Shown: piece after piece, positions 21,921-33,624 of the stretch
Layout: every line of letters starts with the position of its first letter
Position numbering within the stretch: position 1 is the stretch's first letter
Assembly: GCA_023627715.1 (NCBI GenBank)
Contig: JAMAHW010000088.1
Span: 123,281 to 187,280, forward strand
Length of the DNA stretch: 64,000 bases
Direction of reading: 5' to 3'
Origin: Periconia sp. R9002
Lineage: Eukaryota > Ascomycota > Dothideomycetes > Pleosporales > Periconiaceae
Program-made: the position numbers and the translations under genes
The notes under the pieces: generated by a model
What the model was told of the DNA's origin: nothing
Seen by the model: only the letters and a program-made list of their open reading frames with translations
Databases searched by the model: none

Positions 21921-23571
21921 TCAACCATCAAATGCCACCTTTTCGGCGTCCGCATCGAAACAGGTCTCCCAGCAGAGAACCTCACTGGGGAAATCACGCT
22001 CCACGCTGGGCCTCTCACGCACAAAGTAAGCCATGGCAGCTCCAATAGTGCCAAACAACGCAAGGCACGTCCAAAGGGCAAAGTTGGTCATGGATACCTC
22101 CATGTCGCTGCTCAGGTAGAAGCTGGCGCCAGACACGGCCACAGCAAGCGCTTTGAAGAGGCTGGCAACTTGCATTAGTCCCACCACAGTGCCGGCCGAG
22201 AAGGCGTCGGGGGTGGTGTTGAGCACAAGGAGCGCTACAAGGATGCCCGATCCACCGGTAAGGAGGTGCTTCACGAGCAGGGCAACGGTGGAGGTGGCAG
22301 CCACAAAGCTTGTCGAGGATGCTGCCACGACAGCCAGAAGGGGAGTAGCAACGTAGATGGCAGGGAAGAGGAGAGAAGCAGATCGGTACAGCTTGAGAAG
22401 ACCATACCTCTGGACCATGGTGGGGATAACACACGCCAAGGTGATCCCCGCAACCACCTTCACCGCCAACACGGTAAGGCCTAGCCACGAACACGAGATG
22501 CCCATACCGCCGTGCTGGGAGCTGCTGTGGCCTAGGTGAGGAAGCAGGACGTCGAAGGTGGACGCGTGAAGGGAAAGCAGCGAAAAAGAGGCCAAGAGAA
22601 CCATGAATGAAGGCGCAGATAGGAACTGATTGATGGAGATGCGGTCCGGGCGAACGAATTCGACCACGGCGACGGTATGTTCCTCATAGTCGCCCGTGGA
22701 GAGAAAAGCAGCTTTCTCGCAGTCAAGATCCATGACGTTTTCCTGGCGGTTGGTGAACTCCATGGGCAGCGTCTCTTTGAGCATAATAGAAGCTATAGTA
22801 GCAATGGTTAATACGATGCTCCCGCACACAAGTTGAGAACCCAGGACAGGGAACTTCTCCCACAAGGCACCGGAGGAGCGGAGGCTCTCGGATACCATGC
22901 TCTGCGCGATCGGACCCATGGAACCACATAGGGCAATCATAGGGAGGCGAGCAACGTTGTGTGCCCTCTCCTCGTTGCTCTCGCTCAAATCGCCGAGCAT
23001 GGTCAAGGTGGTGACCATGACGGTGGAGCTTGCGAGGCCAGCAAAGTATCGGAAAATGGTGCAACTGGCCAGGTCGGTCGCAAACCCCATGCTGAGGCAG
23101 CACACGAGCATGGACCAAAGACCCAGGAGCGTGACGCGGCGCCGACCCATGCGATCGGCTAGATATCCCCAGAAGATGCCCGTAGTTCCGCCGAAGGCGT
23201 ACGCGCAGTCGAGGATACTGCTCAGGTAGCTCGTCGAGATGTTGCCGCAAAACTCGTCGCCCGAGATAAGCATCTGGAGCTGTGGTTGAAGGCTTGATGC
23301 CATGATGCTGTGACGGTACATTAGCTTCGACTGGACCTTGTAGTGGAGTTTAAGACGTTGTCACCTACGCTTCGGCGAGAAAGACGAGATAAACCAAGTA
23401 CAGCTGTGTTTTGCGGGCCTTGGTGATGGGTGACGAGGACGCGCTGTCCATGTCTATGTCGCCAGCACTCGACTCGACGTCCGACTCACTCTCCTCCAGC
23501 GGGACTTTGTCGTATTTACCCAGATCCTTGACGGGGATCAAGGACCGCGTTCTTCTGTGGAAACCTAACAT
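21921..23571 (-). CDS. Major facilitator superfamily transporter, 529 aa
   Basis: Exon 1 (23369-23571) and exon 2 (21921-23307) join across a 61-base intron, giving 529 residues. After a cytosolic N-terminus of about 55 residues, twelve hydrophobic segments can be counted: six, then a hydrophilic loop of about 50 residues, then six more. The loop between helices 2 and 3 reads GYLADRMGRRRVTLLG, the MFS motif A (G-x-x-x-D-R-x-G-R-R). The protein acts as a secondary transporter in the plasma or an internal membrane; the substrate cannot be read from sequence. I chose ATG 23571 (MLGFHRR) because it gives a normal cytosolic leader. An in-frame ATG at 23883 would add an atypical 104 residues. Confidence 0.85.
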
Positions 23572-24532
23572 GTTGATAGACGAACAGATGGTGGTTGTAT
23601 GAATGGATTGGATATATGTGAAAGGAAATCGAATAAGTGGTGATATGAATTGGGTGGGAATCGACTGGATCCGACAGGCGCGCTCTCGATGAGCTTGTAT
23701 GAACGGGGACACGAACCGGCGTGCTTCCCCTGGGGTTGGGTAAGGATTGTAGGTGGTCGACGTGATAGAAGACCAAAAGGGGTGCTTTGAGAGAGCGACG
23801 ATAAGACAGATGAAGATCAAGGAAAGGCTGGTGGAGCTCGGCCCTCGTGGAGGATGAGGTTGAAGAGACAAGACGTCGGACATGGCGAGAGGGGTGCTGT
23901 ATCTAGTGCTACAGTAGCACCTGCCCCTGCCCCTGCCGCGCCAACCCTGAAGTGAAACGGGGTTCCTGCCAATCCACTATGACCAGTCCTCTTTGGGTCT
24001 TGGGGTACCCCAAATCAGGCAAGGTTTCGTCACGGACTTTTTAGGCCTTTTCCCTGCCAATCATCCCGTCTGGACATATTGTGACGGAGCTCGGGCAAAC
24101 AAAAGCACCAGTACATACCTATGTAGGTAATACATAGGTATGTATGTATACCGATCTATATACACGCAGCATGCTTCGGGCAAAATTTGAATTGGGGATA
24201 TGAGAAACGGGTTCAGCTACAACTGTCTTTCGTCTCTATGAAGAAAAGGGTGATTGGATAGGTAGTAAGGAGCAAGGAGCCGTGCAAAAGCAACACAAGG
24301 GGGGAGAGTACGTAGGAAGCTCCAAACAAAAACACTGGGAAACAAGAAGATACAGCTATCCAAAAAAATGAATCGCGATTGGTCTGAGCTCTCCATACTC
24401 CAGACGCACCACCGTGGTATCATGCAAACTCTTTCTACCAGAACCCCATCCATCATTCGCTCACGCTACGCTCACGCTCTCCCTTCCTTTCTTCCACCAG
24501 CCAAGCCATCAACATTCACCCTTGATGTCTCT
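23572..24532. other. Intergenic region between MFS and ErdS genes
   Basis: This holds the promoter of the MFS gene and the 3' UTR of the next gene. Repeated TACATAGGTATG-like words occur near 24,110-24,150. No gene was seen. Confidence 0.5.
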
Positions 24533-27500
24533 TTAGTAGTCATCGTCCTCGAAGAAATTTAGAATGGCTTTGATAGCCATTGGTCCAAGGCCATGCGGCG
24601 GATAGCAGATATAACTCGGGTCATCCGTCGCCCCCAATTTTTCCCTGAACTCCGTCTTGTTGGTGAGTTTAAGTTCGGTTGCGATGGCGTGGTAAGCGCG
24701 GCTGAGTACCTTGACTCGAGTGCCCTTTACGTTGTGGCCTGGCGTGAACTTGGAGCTAGCACCACCACCAAATGTGACGTTCGTCGCACCGTTCTGGGCC
24801 ACCGTCTTGAGTGCGTGTGTGAGTACATACTCAATGGATCCTGATGGCGCGTTGGGGAAGTCGAGCGTATGCTTGACCTGCCAGCCATGATCAGGACTCA
24901 GCTGAGCCATGACAACACAGACAACAACTGTGCCGTCCGGTGTCTGAGCAATGTGATACTGGCGATGCTCCTCATCCTGCCATGGACGAATGTTGGTCAA
25001 GTGGACCTGGCGACCTTTTCTGTTCTTGAGCCAATCTTGGACGCGAGCGTCCACCTTGTCCTTCAACTCTTGAGGTGGTGGGCTGCCGATTGGGAAGTCC
25101 AGGATCTTCACCCCCTCTTTCTCAGCGTGGCGGATCTTTCGTTGGAGATCAGAGTCGTTCAGCGCACGATTGTGGCTGGGATCCAAACGCTGCTCCGCGA
25201 CGACGGAGAATGTACGCCAGTTGAACTTGGTAGCAAGAACTTCTTCGGCTTCGGAACCCACCAGAAGCCACAATGGTTTCAGATTGCGCTCTTTTTTGAT
25301 GTACTTCAGATATCCAGCCATGGTCTTGAGATACTGAGATGGGTGACAGAGCGGATCGCCAACAGTAATTGCGTATCCATCTTGCGGGACAAAGCCAACG
25401 GCAGCACCCGTAAACTCGTCTCGCCAGATTTCAGTGCGGGGCTCCAACCATGATGTGTTTGTAGCATCTCCGTAGTTTGCAATGAGCTTCTCGATTGATT
25501 GAAAGTCAAGACCAGCTGCGGCTCGATCTTGACCTTCCCATGGAGGGTGCATGGTGCTTGCTTCTGGGTGTCGTAGTTGCTTGATGATGGGCTTCTCTGG
25601 TAAACTCTTGGGGTCACGGGGAAACAGCGAAGCATGGCGGATATTCCCTAGATTGAGCAGAAGCATGAGAATGCGTTCCAAGCCGATACCGCCGCCACCA
25701 TGAGGAGGAGCACCCCACTGGAAGCCTTGAATGTATTCCTCCATAGTCTGAGGGTCAATTTTCAACCTTCGCATATTCGCAAGCAGCATCTCCGCATCAT
25801 GGATACGCTGACCGCCACTGAGAATCTCCTGTCCGCGGAGGAAGATATCGAAAGAATTGGTAACGTTCTTGTTGTTTGGATCCGGCATGGCGTAGAAAGG
25901 GCGAGCGTTCACTGGAAATTTGTCCAAGACATAGTAATCTGTACCCAGTTTCTCTTTGATAACACGGCCAAGCTGCACCTCGTCTCGTGTCCCCATGTCT
26001 TCATTCTCATCCAGAGGATTGCCATCTTCGTCTCTCCAACCTGATTCATTCAGCATTCGGATGCCCTCGGCAAAAGGAATAATAGGAGTCTCTTCCAACC
26101 AAACAAGGTCTTCATGAGGAAATTGGCGTTTTACGATTTCGATCTCGGGCCGGTAACGTTCGTAGATTCCGGTGAAGATGGCTTTAAAAGTACGGTCAAG
26201 CGTACGCAGAACTTCGTGGTAATGTTCATCAATGGCCATCTCCAGATCCAGACCGGTGTATTCGGTCAAATGCCGATAGGTATTGCTGTTTTCTGCACGG
26301 AACACGGCGCCAATCTCATATACTTTGCCAAAATCCGCAGACATGCACATTTGCTTTGCCAGCTGCGGACTTTGAGCCAGGAAGGCACCGCGGCCGAAAT
26401 ACTCTACTTTAAATACGCTTGCGCCAGACTCCGTCGCGCCGCCCTGGAGTTTGGGAGTATGGATTTCAATGAAACCTTCCTTGTCGAGTTGCTGCCGGAA
26501 AAAGCTGCAAATGCCGGATTGTATGCGGAAAATTCCCTGCGACGCGGTTGTGCGCAGATCAATGACGCGGTTATGCAAACGCGTTCGATCCGCAATCTTG
26601 ACACGATGGCCTTCCTTGGGACCATCACGAGCCACATCCTCGTCCACATCCTTCTGGGACACCTCGGCTTCGTACACGTTGAAGGGAAGATGTTCCGTGA
26701 CGGACGACTCAACGTGAAGATGATGGACGGCAACCTCGACATCGTGAACGGTCGCACCAGTGACTTCGCCCTGCTTGGCTTTGGGCTCTTGCAAGATACC
26801 TCGAACTAGAACTACACTTTCCACCTCGAGGTGTTCTGCCCAGTAAAGCATGTACTTTGAGATATCGCCGTGCTCCAGCAGGACACCTTGTATAGTATTA
26901 AGCTCCTGTCTGAAGACGAAGAAAACAAACTTGGCGCTCATTTTTCTCAGGTGATGGATTCGGGCGCGGAAGACAACCTCCTTTCCGACGTCTGCGGCGG
27001 AAAACCCCTTGATGCCCATGCGTACCTCATGCTTCCAGTCGCCAGCGTAGCTATTGGGGTCGAGGACGCCATACTTTGCCTTCTGTTCGGGAATCAATTC
27101 CTTGTCCGCCTGCTCTTCCATCTCCCTGCGCCGCCTCTCAATCTCCTTCTCCTTCTCAAAGTTTTCCTTTCTCCGCTCTTCGACTTGGGCTTGCTTCTCG
27201 TGCTTCCTGAGCTGGTTGCGGGACATCTTCTCGCCATCGCGATTTAGAGGGGTATCACCATCGCTGGAAGAGTCATTGGCACCGAGATGCAACTTCTCCT
27301 TGACAGCGCGGATGGGGCTGTGTGTGCCGTGGGACATGGAACCTGAGCGATTGTGGCCGCCCGTTTTGGAGGGGAAAGTCTGGCTGCGGCTAGGACTATC
27401 GGTGCGCCTGTGGAAAATGCCGCTGGAGCGGGGCGACTCGGTCTTTGATTTGTCGAGGGTAGCGGTGCTGTTGTCCAGGGTGGTAGTGGTGTTGGTGGTG

Positions 27501-27709
27501 GTGGTGGACGCTGCCTCTGTGGGGCGCTTATCTACGGCAACAGGCTGGCGCTTGAAATCGAGGCTGGATCGTGAAAAGGCACCAGAGGTTCTGGTGGGGG
27601 ACGCAACGCCATTGGACCTGGGGGATGTGACGCCGCCTTCATCGTCTGACGCGGGATTGCTGCGGACGCCCGGTTTGAGCTTCCCCAGAGCCTTCTTGAG
27701 AGAAGACAT
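24533..27709 (-). CDS. erdS: Ergosteryl-aspartate synthase (AspRS-DUF2156 fusion), 1058 aa
   Basis: A single uninterrupted frame of 1058 residues from ATG 27709. Residues 1 to about 200 are a Ser/Thr-rich, basic, disordered leader. An OB-fold anticodon domain follows (about 235-330), then a class IIb aspartyl-tRNA synthetase core: motif 2 FRAENSNTYRHLTEYTGLD (about 470) and motif 3 GGIGLERILMLL (about 672), then NIRHASLFPRDP. From about 735 to the end lies a DUF2156 domain (GNAT-like, as in bacterial MprF aminoacyl transferases). This architecture is that of fungal ErdS, which charges tRNA-Asp and moves the aspartate onto the 3-beta-OH of ergosterol (Yakobov and colleagues, 2020). The synthetase motifs look intact. 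An upstream in-frame ATG at 27817 would add a His/Pro-rich 36 residues and is less likely. Confidence 0.93.
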   Translation of the reverse strand: MSSLKKALGKLKPGVRSNPASDDEGGVTSPRSNGVASPTRTSGAFSRSSLDFKRQPVAVDKRPTEAASTTTTNTTTTLDNSTATLDKSKTESPRSSGIFHRRTDSPSRSQTFPSKTGGHNRSGSMSHGTHSPIRAVKEKLHLGANDSSSDGDTPLNRDGEKMSRNQLRKHEKQAQVEERRKENFEKEKEIERRRREMEEQADKELIPEQKAKYGVLDPNSYAGDWKHEVRMGIKGFSAADVGKEVVFRARIHHLRKMSAKFVFFVFRQELNTIQGVLLEHGDISKYMLYWAEHLEVESVVLVRGILQEPKAKQGEVTGATVHDVEVAVHHLHVESSVTEHLPFNVYEAEVSQKDVDEDVARDGPKEGHRVKIADRTRLHNRVIDLRTTASQGIFRIQSGICSFFRQQLDKEGFIEIHTPKLQGGATESGASVFKVEYFGRGAFLAQSPQLAKQMCMSADFGKVYEIGAVFRAENSNTYRHLTEYTGLDLEMAIDEHYHEVLRTLDRTFKAIFTGIYERYRPEIEIVKRQFPHEDLVWLEETPIIPFAEGIRMLNESGWRDEDGNPLDENEDMGTRDEVQLGRVIKEKLGTDYYVLDKFPVNARPFYAMPDPNNKNVTNSFDIFLRGQEILSGGQRIHDAEMLLANMRRLKIDPQTMEEYIQGFQWGAPPHGGGGIGLERILMLLLNLGNIRHASLFPRDPKSLPEKPIIKQLRHPEASTMHPPWEGQDRAAAGLDFQSIEKLIANYGDATNTSWLEPRTEIWRDEFTGAAVGFVPQDGYAITVGDPLCHPSQYLKTMAGYLKYIKKERNLKPLWLLVGSEAEEVLATKFNWRTFSVVAEQRLDPSHNRALNDSDLQRKIRHAEKEGVKILDFPIGSPPPQELKDKVDARVQDWLKNRKGRQVHLTNIRPWQDEEHRQYHIAQTPDGTVVVCVVMAQLSPDHGWQVKHTLDFPNAPSGSIEYVLTHALKTVAQNGATNVTFGGGASSKFTPGHNVKGTRVKVLSRAYHAIATELKLTNKTEFREKLGATDDPSYICYPPHGLGPMAIKAILNFFEDDDY

Positions 27710-28627
27710 GGCGTAGGGGTTGGGGTTAGGATGACGGTGACGGTGGTGGTGGTGGTGGTGAGGTGGTGAGTTGGTAAGGTGGGGCAGCCTCGGCGGAAAC
27801 GAGGAGAGATTGTGCAATCGTTCCCGCTGCTACCTAGGAATAGGAGGGAAGAAGAATCAAAGAGTTAGAGTGGGCGGGAGGGCAGGACGAAGAGGGAGGA
27901 TGTATGCCGTGTCGAGTAACTACTTAGCTAAGGGTGGGCGGGTAGGATGAGTAGCCGCCGGCAAGGCAGGGAACGAAAGCGTGCTGTACAGTACATCCGT
28001 CGCCAGCGATGCGGCCATGATGATGTAACGGAAAATAATAAAGCATTGATTTTGTTTGTTTGTTTGATTGGAAGAGGAGTCAGCATTCAATCCTTCCTGC
28101 CCACCACCACTCACGCACCACGCCGTCTAGATGCTAATCCATCATAATAATCTTATTATCAGATAACCAAAGCACACGCCGGCCGCATGGCTACGGTACA
28201 CATCTGTACGCCCGCGAAGCCATTAACCACTCTAGTTGACTTATTCAGCATGACTCTTGCTTTGGTGCATCCGTCGCCTTCCGCCTGGCGCAACCTTCGA
28301 CATGCCATCGCCCGCCCACCGAACAAGCTTCATCTTCATAACCAGCTCATCTAACTACATTTAACGAGTACCTCCCTCCATTTCAGTAACTAAACTATGT
28401 ACATGAACGAGTCGGGAGAGAGGTGTTGAAGCTTTTGCCCAACCTTGCCTAGGCAGTTCTCCCCTCACCCCACCACATCGCCGATGCAAACCCCCCAAAC
28501 GAGAGTCTGCAACCCACCCATGTCTGCTCCTATATACCCAGGTACTCCTGGACTCTCCCCTACGTCTTGGCCCCCAATCTGTAAAATCAGGTTTCGCCCA
28601 TGGCATTCTGTCCCTTTCCTGCCTTTT
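27710..28627. other. Intergenic region upstream of erdS
   Basis: This contains the erdS promoter (minus strand), including a GTGGTG/GGTGGT microsatellite at about 27742-27761 right upstream of the start. It also contains the 3' flank of the questin-oxidase-like gene. No gene was recognised. Confidence 0.5.
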
Positions 28628-30085
28628 TCACGAGTACTCGGGATATGCATACGCTACGTCATTCCCGCTAAACCCACCCCAGCCTTCAAATTCGTCGGCA
28701 AACCTGATGGCCGCTTTGAGATAGAACTGCCCCTCGTCGGTCCACGTTTCCGAGGCTACCTTCATTGCCCGTAAGCCTTTCACAAAGTGCGCATCCAACG
28801 AGTGCGCCGAAGCAAGCGCCTGGTGTTGAACGTATTTCCAGTCTCTGCCCTTGACATCGTAGCCATGGATCCTATCAAGATGAATGCTCGGCCGCGTCTG
28901 CGCAACGTAGACGGCTAGTGCAAACAGCCACCATTGGCGGACGAGGCTGATATGGAATTTGGCCGGTATCAATGGCAAAAGGATCCGCACGGCATGCGAA
29001 GACGTCAACAGATGGACCAAGAAGAAATCGTACTTCGACTCTGCAGGTGGTTCTGTGGCCACCAGAATAGCAACCGCTGACTGCTGTGACTGCTCAAACT
29101 GTTTCTTCGGATCCGAAAGCTCCCACGCGTTCCAATGTTCCAGCAAAGCTTCTTCTCGCTCTTGAAGCACCTTCGTGATGTCTCCACTACGGTGCTCGTA
29201 GAGATCGTCAAACCTTTTGTCACTCTCGACCTGTCGCAAGATTTCGAGGAGTGATGTGGATTGATAATGGCTGGGTTTAGTATATTTCGGATCATCGATA
29301 TACTTATGTAGAGAGGAGTAAAAGCATGAACCGAGTGCGAGTGCCTCGATAGCAATGGTTCGAGAATTCAGCTCGTATGCGTACCCCAGATGGATCAGGG
29401 GATGGCCCACTTCATCAATCAGCTTCGGCAATGCATCAGGGTAGAGGGACCATGCTTACGTCCGGATACTAGCCCATTGATCAATGGGTTTTTCCCTTCA
29501 AACATGTAATCTTGGAGCAATACTTTCCAATTATAGTTTTTGGAAACCAACTGATCCTCAAAGAAATGCACATAGGCCCGTTGGTACCTGCACGCGGTTA
29601 GCGGCTATAATTGTCATTCGGCAGCGACATCGCACTCTCGTTTCCCCAAAAAATCTCTCCAGTCTTCTGTGGATATCTCTCCTGGCGAATCTTTCCATGG
29701 TTCAAGCTCTTTAGCCTCTTTGTCATATATATCATTCAGATGTTCAGACGTTCCACCCAGGATGTAGGCCGAACCTAAAATCTAATCACAATCTCAGCAG
29801 CTGTGAGAGGAAAAAAAGGCGGGTATCGCCTACGTGAGGTGCATGGTTATGGAAGCTGAGATTGTGATAAATGATGGAGTGATCTGCATGGTTGGCTTTC
29901 AAAAGGTGCTCCAATGTCCTAGGCCGCCTATCTGCCGCATTCTTGACGTCGTGGATCTCAACTGAATCAATGTCAATGGAAGGGTATTTTTTACTATCGG
30001 TACTGAAGAAGGAGGGCATTCGGAAAGAAGGTAAACTAAACATTTTGCAAGTTTTGCGAACGATGGATGGTATACAGACGCTCAA
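28628..30085 (-). CDS. AflY/questin-oxidase-like protein, 435 aa
   Basis: Four exons, 29834-30085, 29636-29781, 29460-29587 and 28628-29409, are separated by introns of 52, 48 and 50 bases, and all phases fit. The result is 435 residues, or 421 if translation starts at the second ATG (30043). Hallmarks of the family are HILGSAYILGG after the first junction, YQRAYVHFFEDQLV, NPLINGLVSGLGHPLIHLGY across the last junction, AYELNSRTIAIEALAL, and near the C-terminus DWKYVQHQALASAHSLDAHF. Family members such as AflY and questin oxidase perform Baeyer-Villiger-like ring opening of anthraquinones in polyketide pathways. No polyketide synthase or other pathway gene flanks it here, so substrate and role are open. 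Confidence 0.87.
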
Positions 30086-30649
30086 GATCGAAGGGCGGGG
30101 AAAGGTTCAAACTTCCTAAGTGGTTTTGGTCCGTGCTTACCCAATCGGGGTGACGTGATGTGGTGCCTGTCTCCTCTATAGCTACTTCTGTCAACTCCGA
30201 CGGAACAGGAAGTCTGAAACCCCATTCACTCCCGACGGCTCGACCTACTCAACCTGTTTCCTCTACCATCCAGCTTCACATCAATAATAGAACCATAATT
30301 TATATTTAAAAGTACCATGTAAGGCGATGCTAGAGAACATAGGTGAAATGGTATCAAGACGTTATTGGCATTTATATACATAGTCATGTATAGTACCAAT
30401 CAATTACGAAGAAGAAAACACTTTTGATAGTCACGTATAGCTTGCGGAATCCAACCTCAATATGAACTTTAGACAAATAGATGTGCTATTTGGCATTGCT
30501 ACTTATTCAACCTTGAAGTCTACACTTGTTTGACCTTCATGCTCCACGTGTTTGACCGAGCATACATACGCCCATACAGATCGTAACCTGTATGGCGATT
30601 TCAAAGTCGCCTAAGTGTTCAAATTCGAATCACTGCGCGGGTATATCGC
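30086..30649. other. Spacer between questin-oxidase-like and alpha-tubulin genes
   Basis: Both neighbours are on the minus strand. This holds the promoter of the former and the 3' UTR of the latter. No gene was seen. Confidence 0.5.
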
Positions 30650-32328
30650 TTAATACTCAGCCTCCTCACCAAGGTCCTCGTCAAGAGAGTCGCTGGCAAC
30701 CTCCTCGTAATCCTTCTCCAAAGCAGCAAGATCCTCACGGGCCTCTGAGAATTCTCCTTCCTCCATACCCTCTCCGACGTACCAGTGGACGAAAGCGCGC
30801 TTGGAGTACATGAGATCGAACTTGTGGTCAAGACGAGACCAAGCTTCGGCAATCGCAGTAGTGTTGCTAAGCATAGATACACTGCGATCGACAGAAGCGA
30901 GCTCGCTGCCAGGAGGACTAATGGGTCTAGAAAATATCAGTTCTATGCCCGTGCCGTAATCAGCAGGAATTCAAATACTCACTTGGTGTAGTTGATTCCG
31001 AGTTTAAAGCCCGTAGGACACCATTCAACCAAGTTGAAGGAAGACTTTGCCTTGAGCTGTCCAGCCGCCACTGTACAGTCACGAGGAACAATGTCGCCGC
31101 GGTACAAGAGAGCGACAGCCATGTACTTGCCGTTGCGAGGGTCGCAGATGACCATCTGGTTGTTTGGCTCAAAACCTGCGTTGATTAGTACCATTAGGCC
31201 ATCCAATCGGACAAGCTACGTACATTGGAAGGTGAGGTCGGAAACCTTGAAACTCTCGTGAGAGCTCTTCTTGGCCGAGACCACTGGCGCATAACTAATC
31301 AAGGGGTAGTGGATACGAGGGTACGGAACCAAGTTGGTCTGGAACTCGTTCAAATCGACATTAAGAGCACCATCAAAACGCAGACTGGACGTGATGGAGC
31401 TAATGACCTGAGCGATGAGACGGTTCAAGTGCTGGAAGTCGGGGCGAGGAATGTCGAGATTCCGACGGCAAATGTCGTAGACGGCCTCGTTATCGACCAA
31501 GAAAGTGCAGTCAGAATTCTCGATAGTGCTGTGGGTAGAGAGAACAGCATTGTAAGGCTCGACTACCGAAGTGGAGTTGCGAGGAGCGGGATAGACTGCA
31601 AATTCAAGTTTGCACTTCTTGCCGTAGTCGGTGGAGAGACGCTCAAGAAGCAGCGCGCCGAATCCAGAACCAGTTCCACCGCCGAACGAGTGAAAGATTA
31701 GGAAACCTTGTAGTGAAGAGCAGTTGTCTAGCGTTGTTAGTCTCGAGCCCTTGTGAAAGAAGCCCTATACACGAGACATACCAGCGACACGTCGGATCCG
31801 CTCGATGACGCTGTCAACCATCTCCTTGCCAATGGTATAGTGGCCACGGGCGTAGTTGTTGGCAGCATCTTCCTTGCCGCTGATGAGGAGCTCAGGGTGA
31901 AACAGTTGCCTGTACTGGCCAGTGCGGATCTCATCGATCGGCGAAGGGTCCAAATCGACGAAGATGGAGCGTGGTACGTATTTGCCGCTGTTGGTTTCGG
32001 TGAAGAAGGTCTCGTAGGAACCGCCCTCGTTGAGCTCTTTGGCTTCGGGGTCGGGACGCCCATCGGCCTTCAGTCCATGCTCAAGCAGGTACAGCTCCCA
32101 GGCGCTGTTACCTAGCTGAGTTCCAGCCTGGCCGATATGAAGATGACAGATCTGTGATGAAGATAATTAGCACGAGTCTGCTGTTGGTTCCCGGCCATCT
32201 TGCAGACTGTGCTCGCAGCGCAACGAAGTAGGAGGCGCGAACAAGCCTATGCCAGGGCGCCGTCCCCCACTAGGTTCAAGGGAGGGCTTCAGTGAGCCGC
32301 CGTAGGGAGCACATACCTCTCCTCGCAT
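30650..32328 (-). CDS. Alpha-tubulin, 451 aa
   Basis: Five exons, 32317-32328, 31782-32151, 31224-31727, 30983-31175 and 30650-30926, give 451 residues, the normal length. Exon 1 encodes only MRGE and is followed by a 165-base intron; the others are 48-56 bases. Seen in the product: [20 protein letters not shown] near the N-terminus, the GTP-binding tubulin signature GGGTGSG around residue 144, the alpha-type H8 region [18 protein letters not shown], and the C-terminus EDLGEEAEY with the terminal tyrosine. It forms the alpha half of the microtubule heterodimer, binds non-exchangeable GTP, and serves mitosis, transport and polar growth. Fungi often have two alpha-tubulins; which one this is cannot be told. 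Confidence 0.97.
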
Positions 32329-33624
32329 TGTGTGTGATCCAAGTCTATCCAGAGAGCTTGAGGGGTTCAGATGGAGGTTTCCTGGGAGGAAAGGGAGAGA
32401 GGCCGTTCAAGCGGTGAAGCTGCCACGCTTTAGCGGGGAAGGTCCGTGTATTGGGGGGGTGTTTGGCGAGGGGTGCTTGGGTTAGCGCGTCAAGGGTCCT
32501 GAGGACGCAGGCCGTGATTGGACCTCCCAGAAAAAGTGTACCTAGCCTATTAGGTGCATGTATCACAGTATGTACATTGGACCAAGAAAACTACATAAGC
32601 ACTTGATAATGATGATGGGATAGCATCTGCCTGGTACATGGCGTTAGCTTTAAGTAGATACATAAATGTGCGGCGGACTAATCCAGCCCCCTCAAGACCG
32701 ATATACGGGCAAACTAGCCATAGTTCTGTGACAAGAAAAGTCCAAAGATAAGCCAGTGAAGAATAATGACAAGCGATAGTATAGATCAAGTTTCCGTGAA
32801 ATATCCCGAATCAAAACTACAGTAGCTGCGATGAGAGCGAGAAGCCCTAATAGCACTAAAGCGTCATCGAGGAAAAGCTCGAAGTCTGAGGCTCAAGACG
32901 AATCGTATGAGTGATGCAAGTACTGAAAAAACACCGAAAAGTCCAACTACAAGCTGGTCACATCTCCACTAGTGAAGCACCATATTGATGAACATAAGAA
33001 TCAGGAAAAACCTTAACATCCGCCTTGTCAATTTGTCCGGTATTATCAATCTTCCATTGTTTCAATGGATCTTCAACGTTGTATTCCGGCAAAGGAAAGG
33101 TTTAAGTAATACTCGTAATTATGCCCGAAAAAACGAACGAATATGGTTTCGAAACTCAACTCTCCGCGATTCGATCCGTACAGGTTTCTCTTCATTCCTT
33201 CTCTCGTGTGAGGTTATATATAAACTTATCAATGCATGCATGCAACATTACTTGCAACCCATCAAGACAGTGCAAATAATCGAATGAAAAGCAGCTAAAC
33301 AAATGCACATGGGTCCAATCAGGCTATCCTCTGTCTGACCGCATGATACGAGCCGTACCGTTATGCAGCGATAACCTTAGAGATAGTCCGTAACCAATTA
33401 ACTTATATAGATGATCTTGTGTGGGAGCTAATAAGTTCAGTTGCCTTTTATCTAAACCTAGTGGATGTGTAACTATATCAATCAGATTTTTAATGCTTCT
33501 ACACACGGCAGGCAAGCAATATCATGTTTAAGTATTTATTTTGATAACTATAAAGTTGTATCAACTACTACAGAGATCTAATAATAACATATCATAATAC
33601 TCTATCGAACTTTTATGCATAAAA
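32329..33624. other. Intergenic region upstream of alpha-tubulin
   Basis: The left part is the alpha-tubulin promoter. The right part, from about 32,550, becomes AT-richer and contains the 3' flank of the P450 gene. No gene was recognised. Confidence 0.5.

Noticed and set aside
27054..27716. 220-codon plus-strand open frame
   Set aside because: Antisense to the Ser-rich leader of ErdS; no domain and low complexity.
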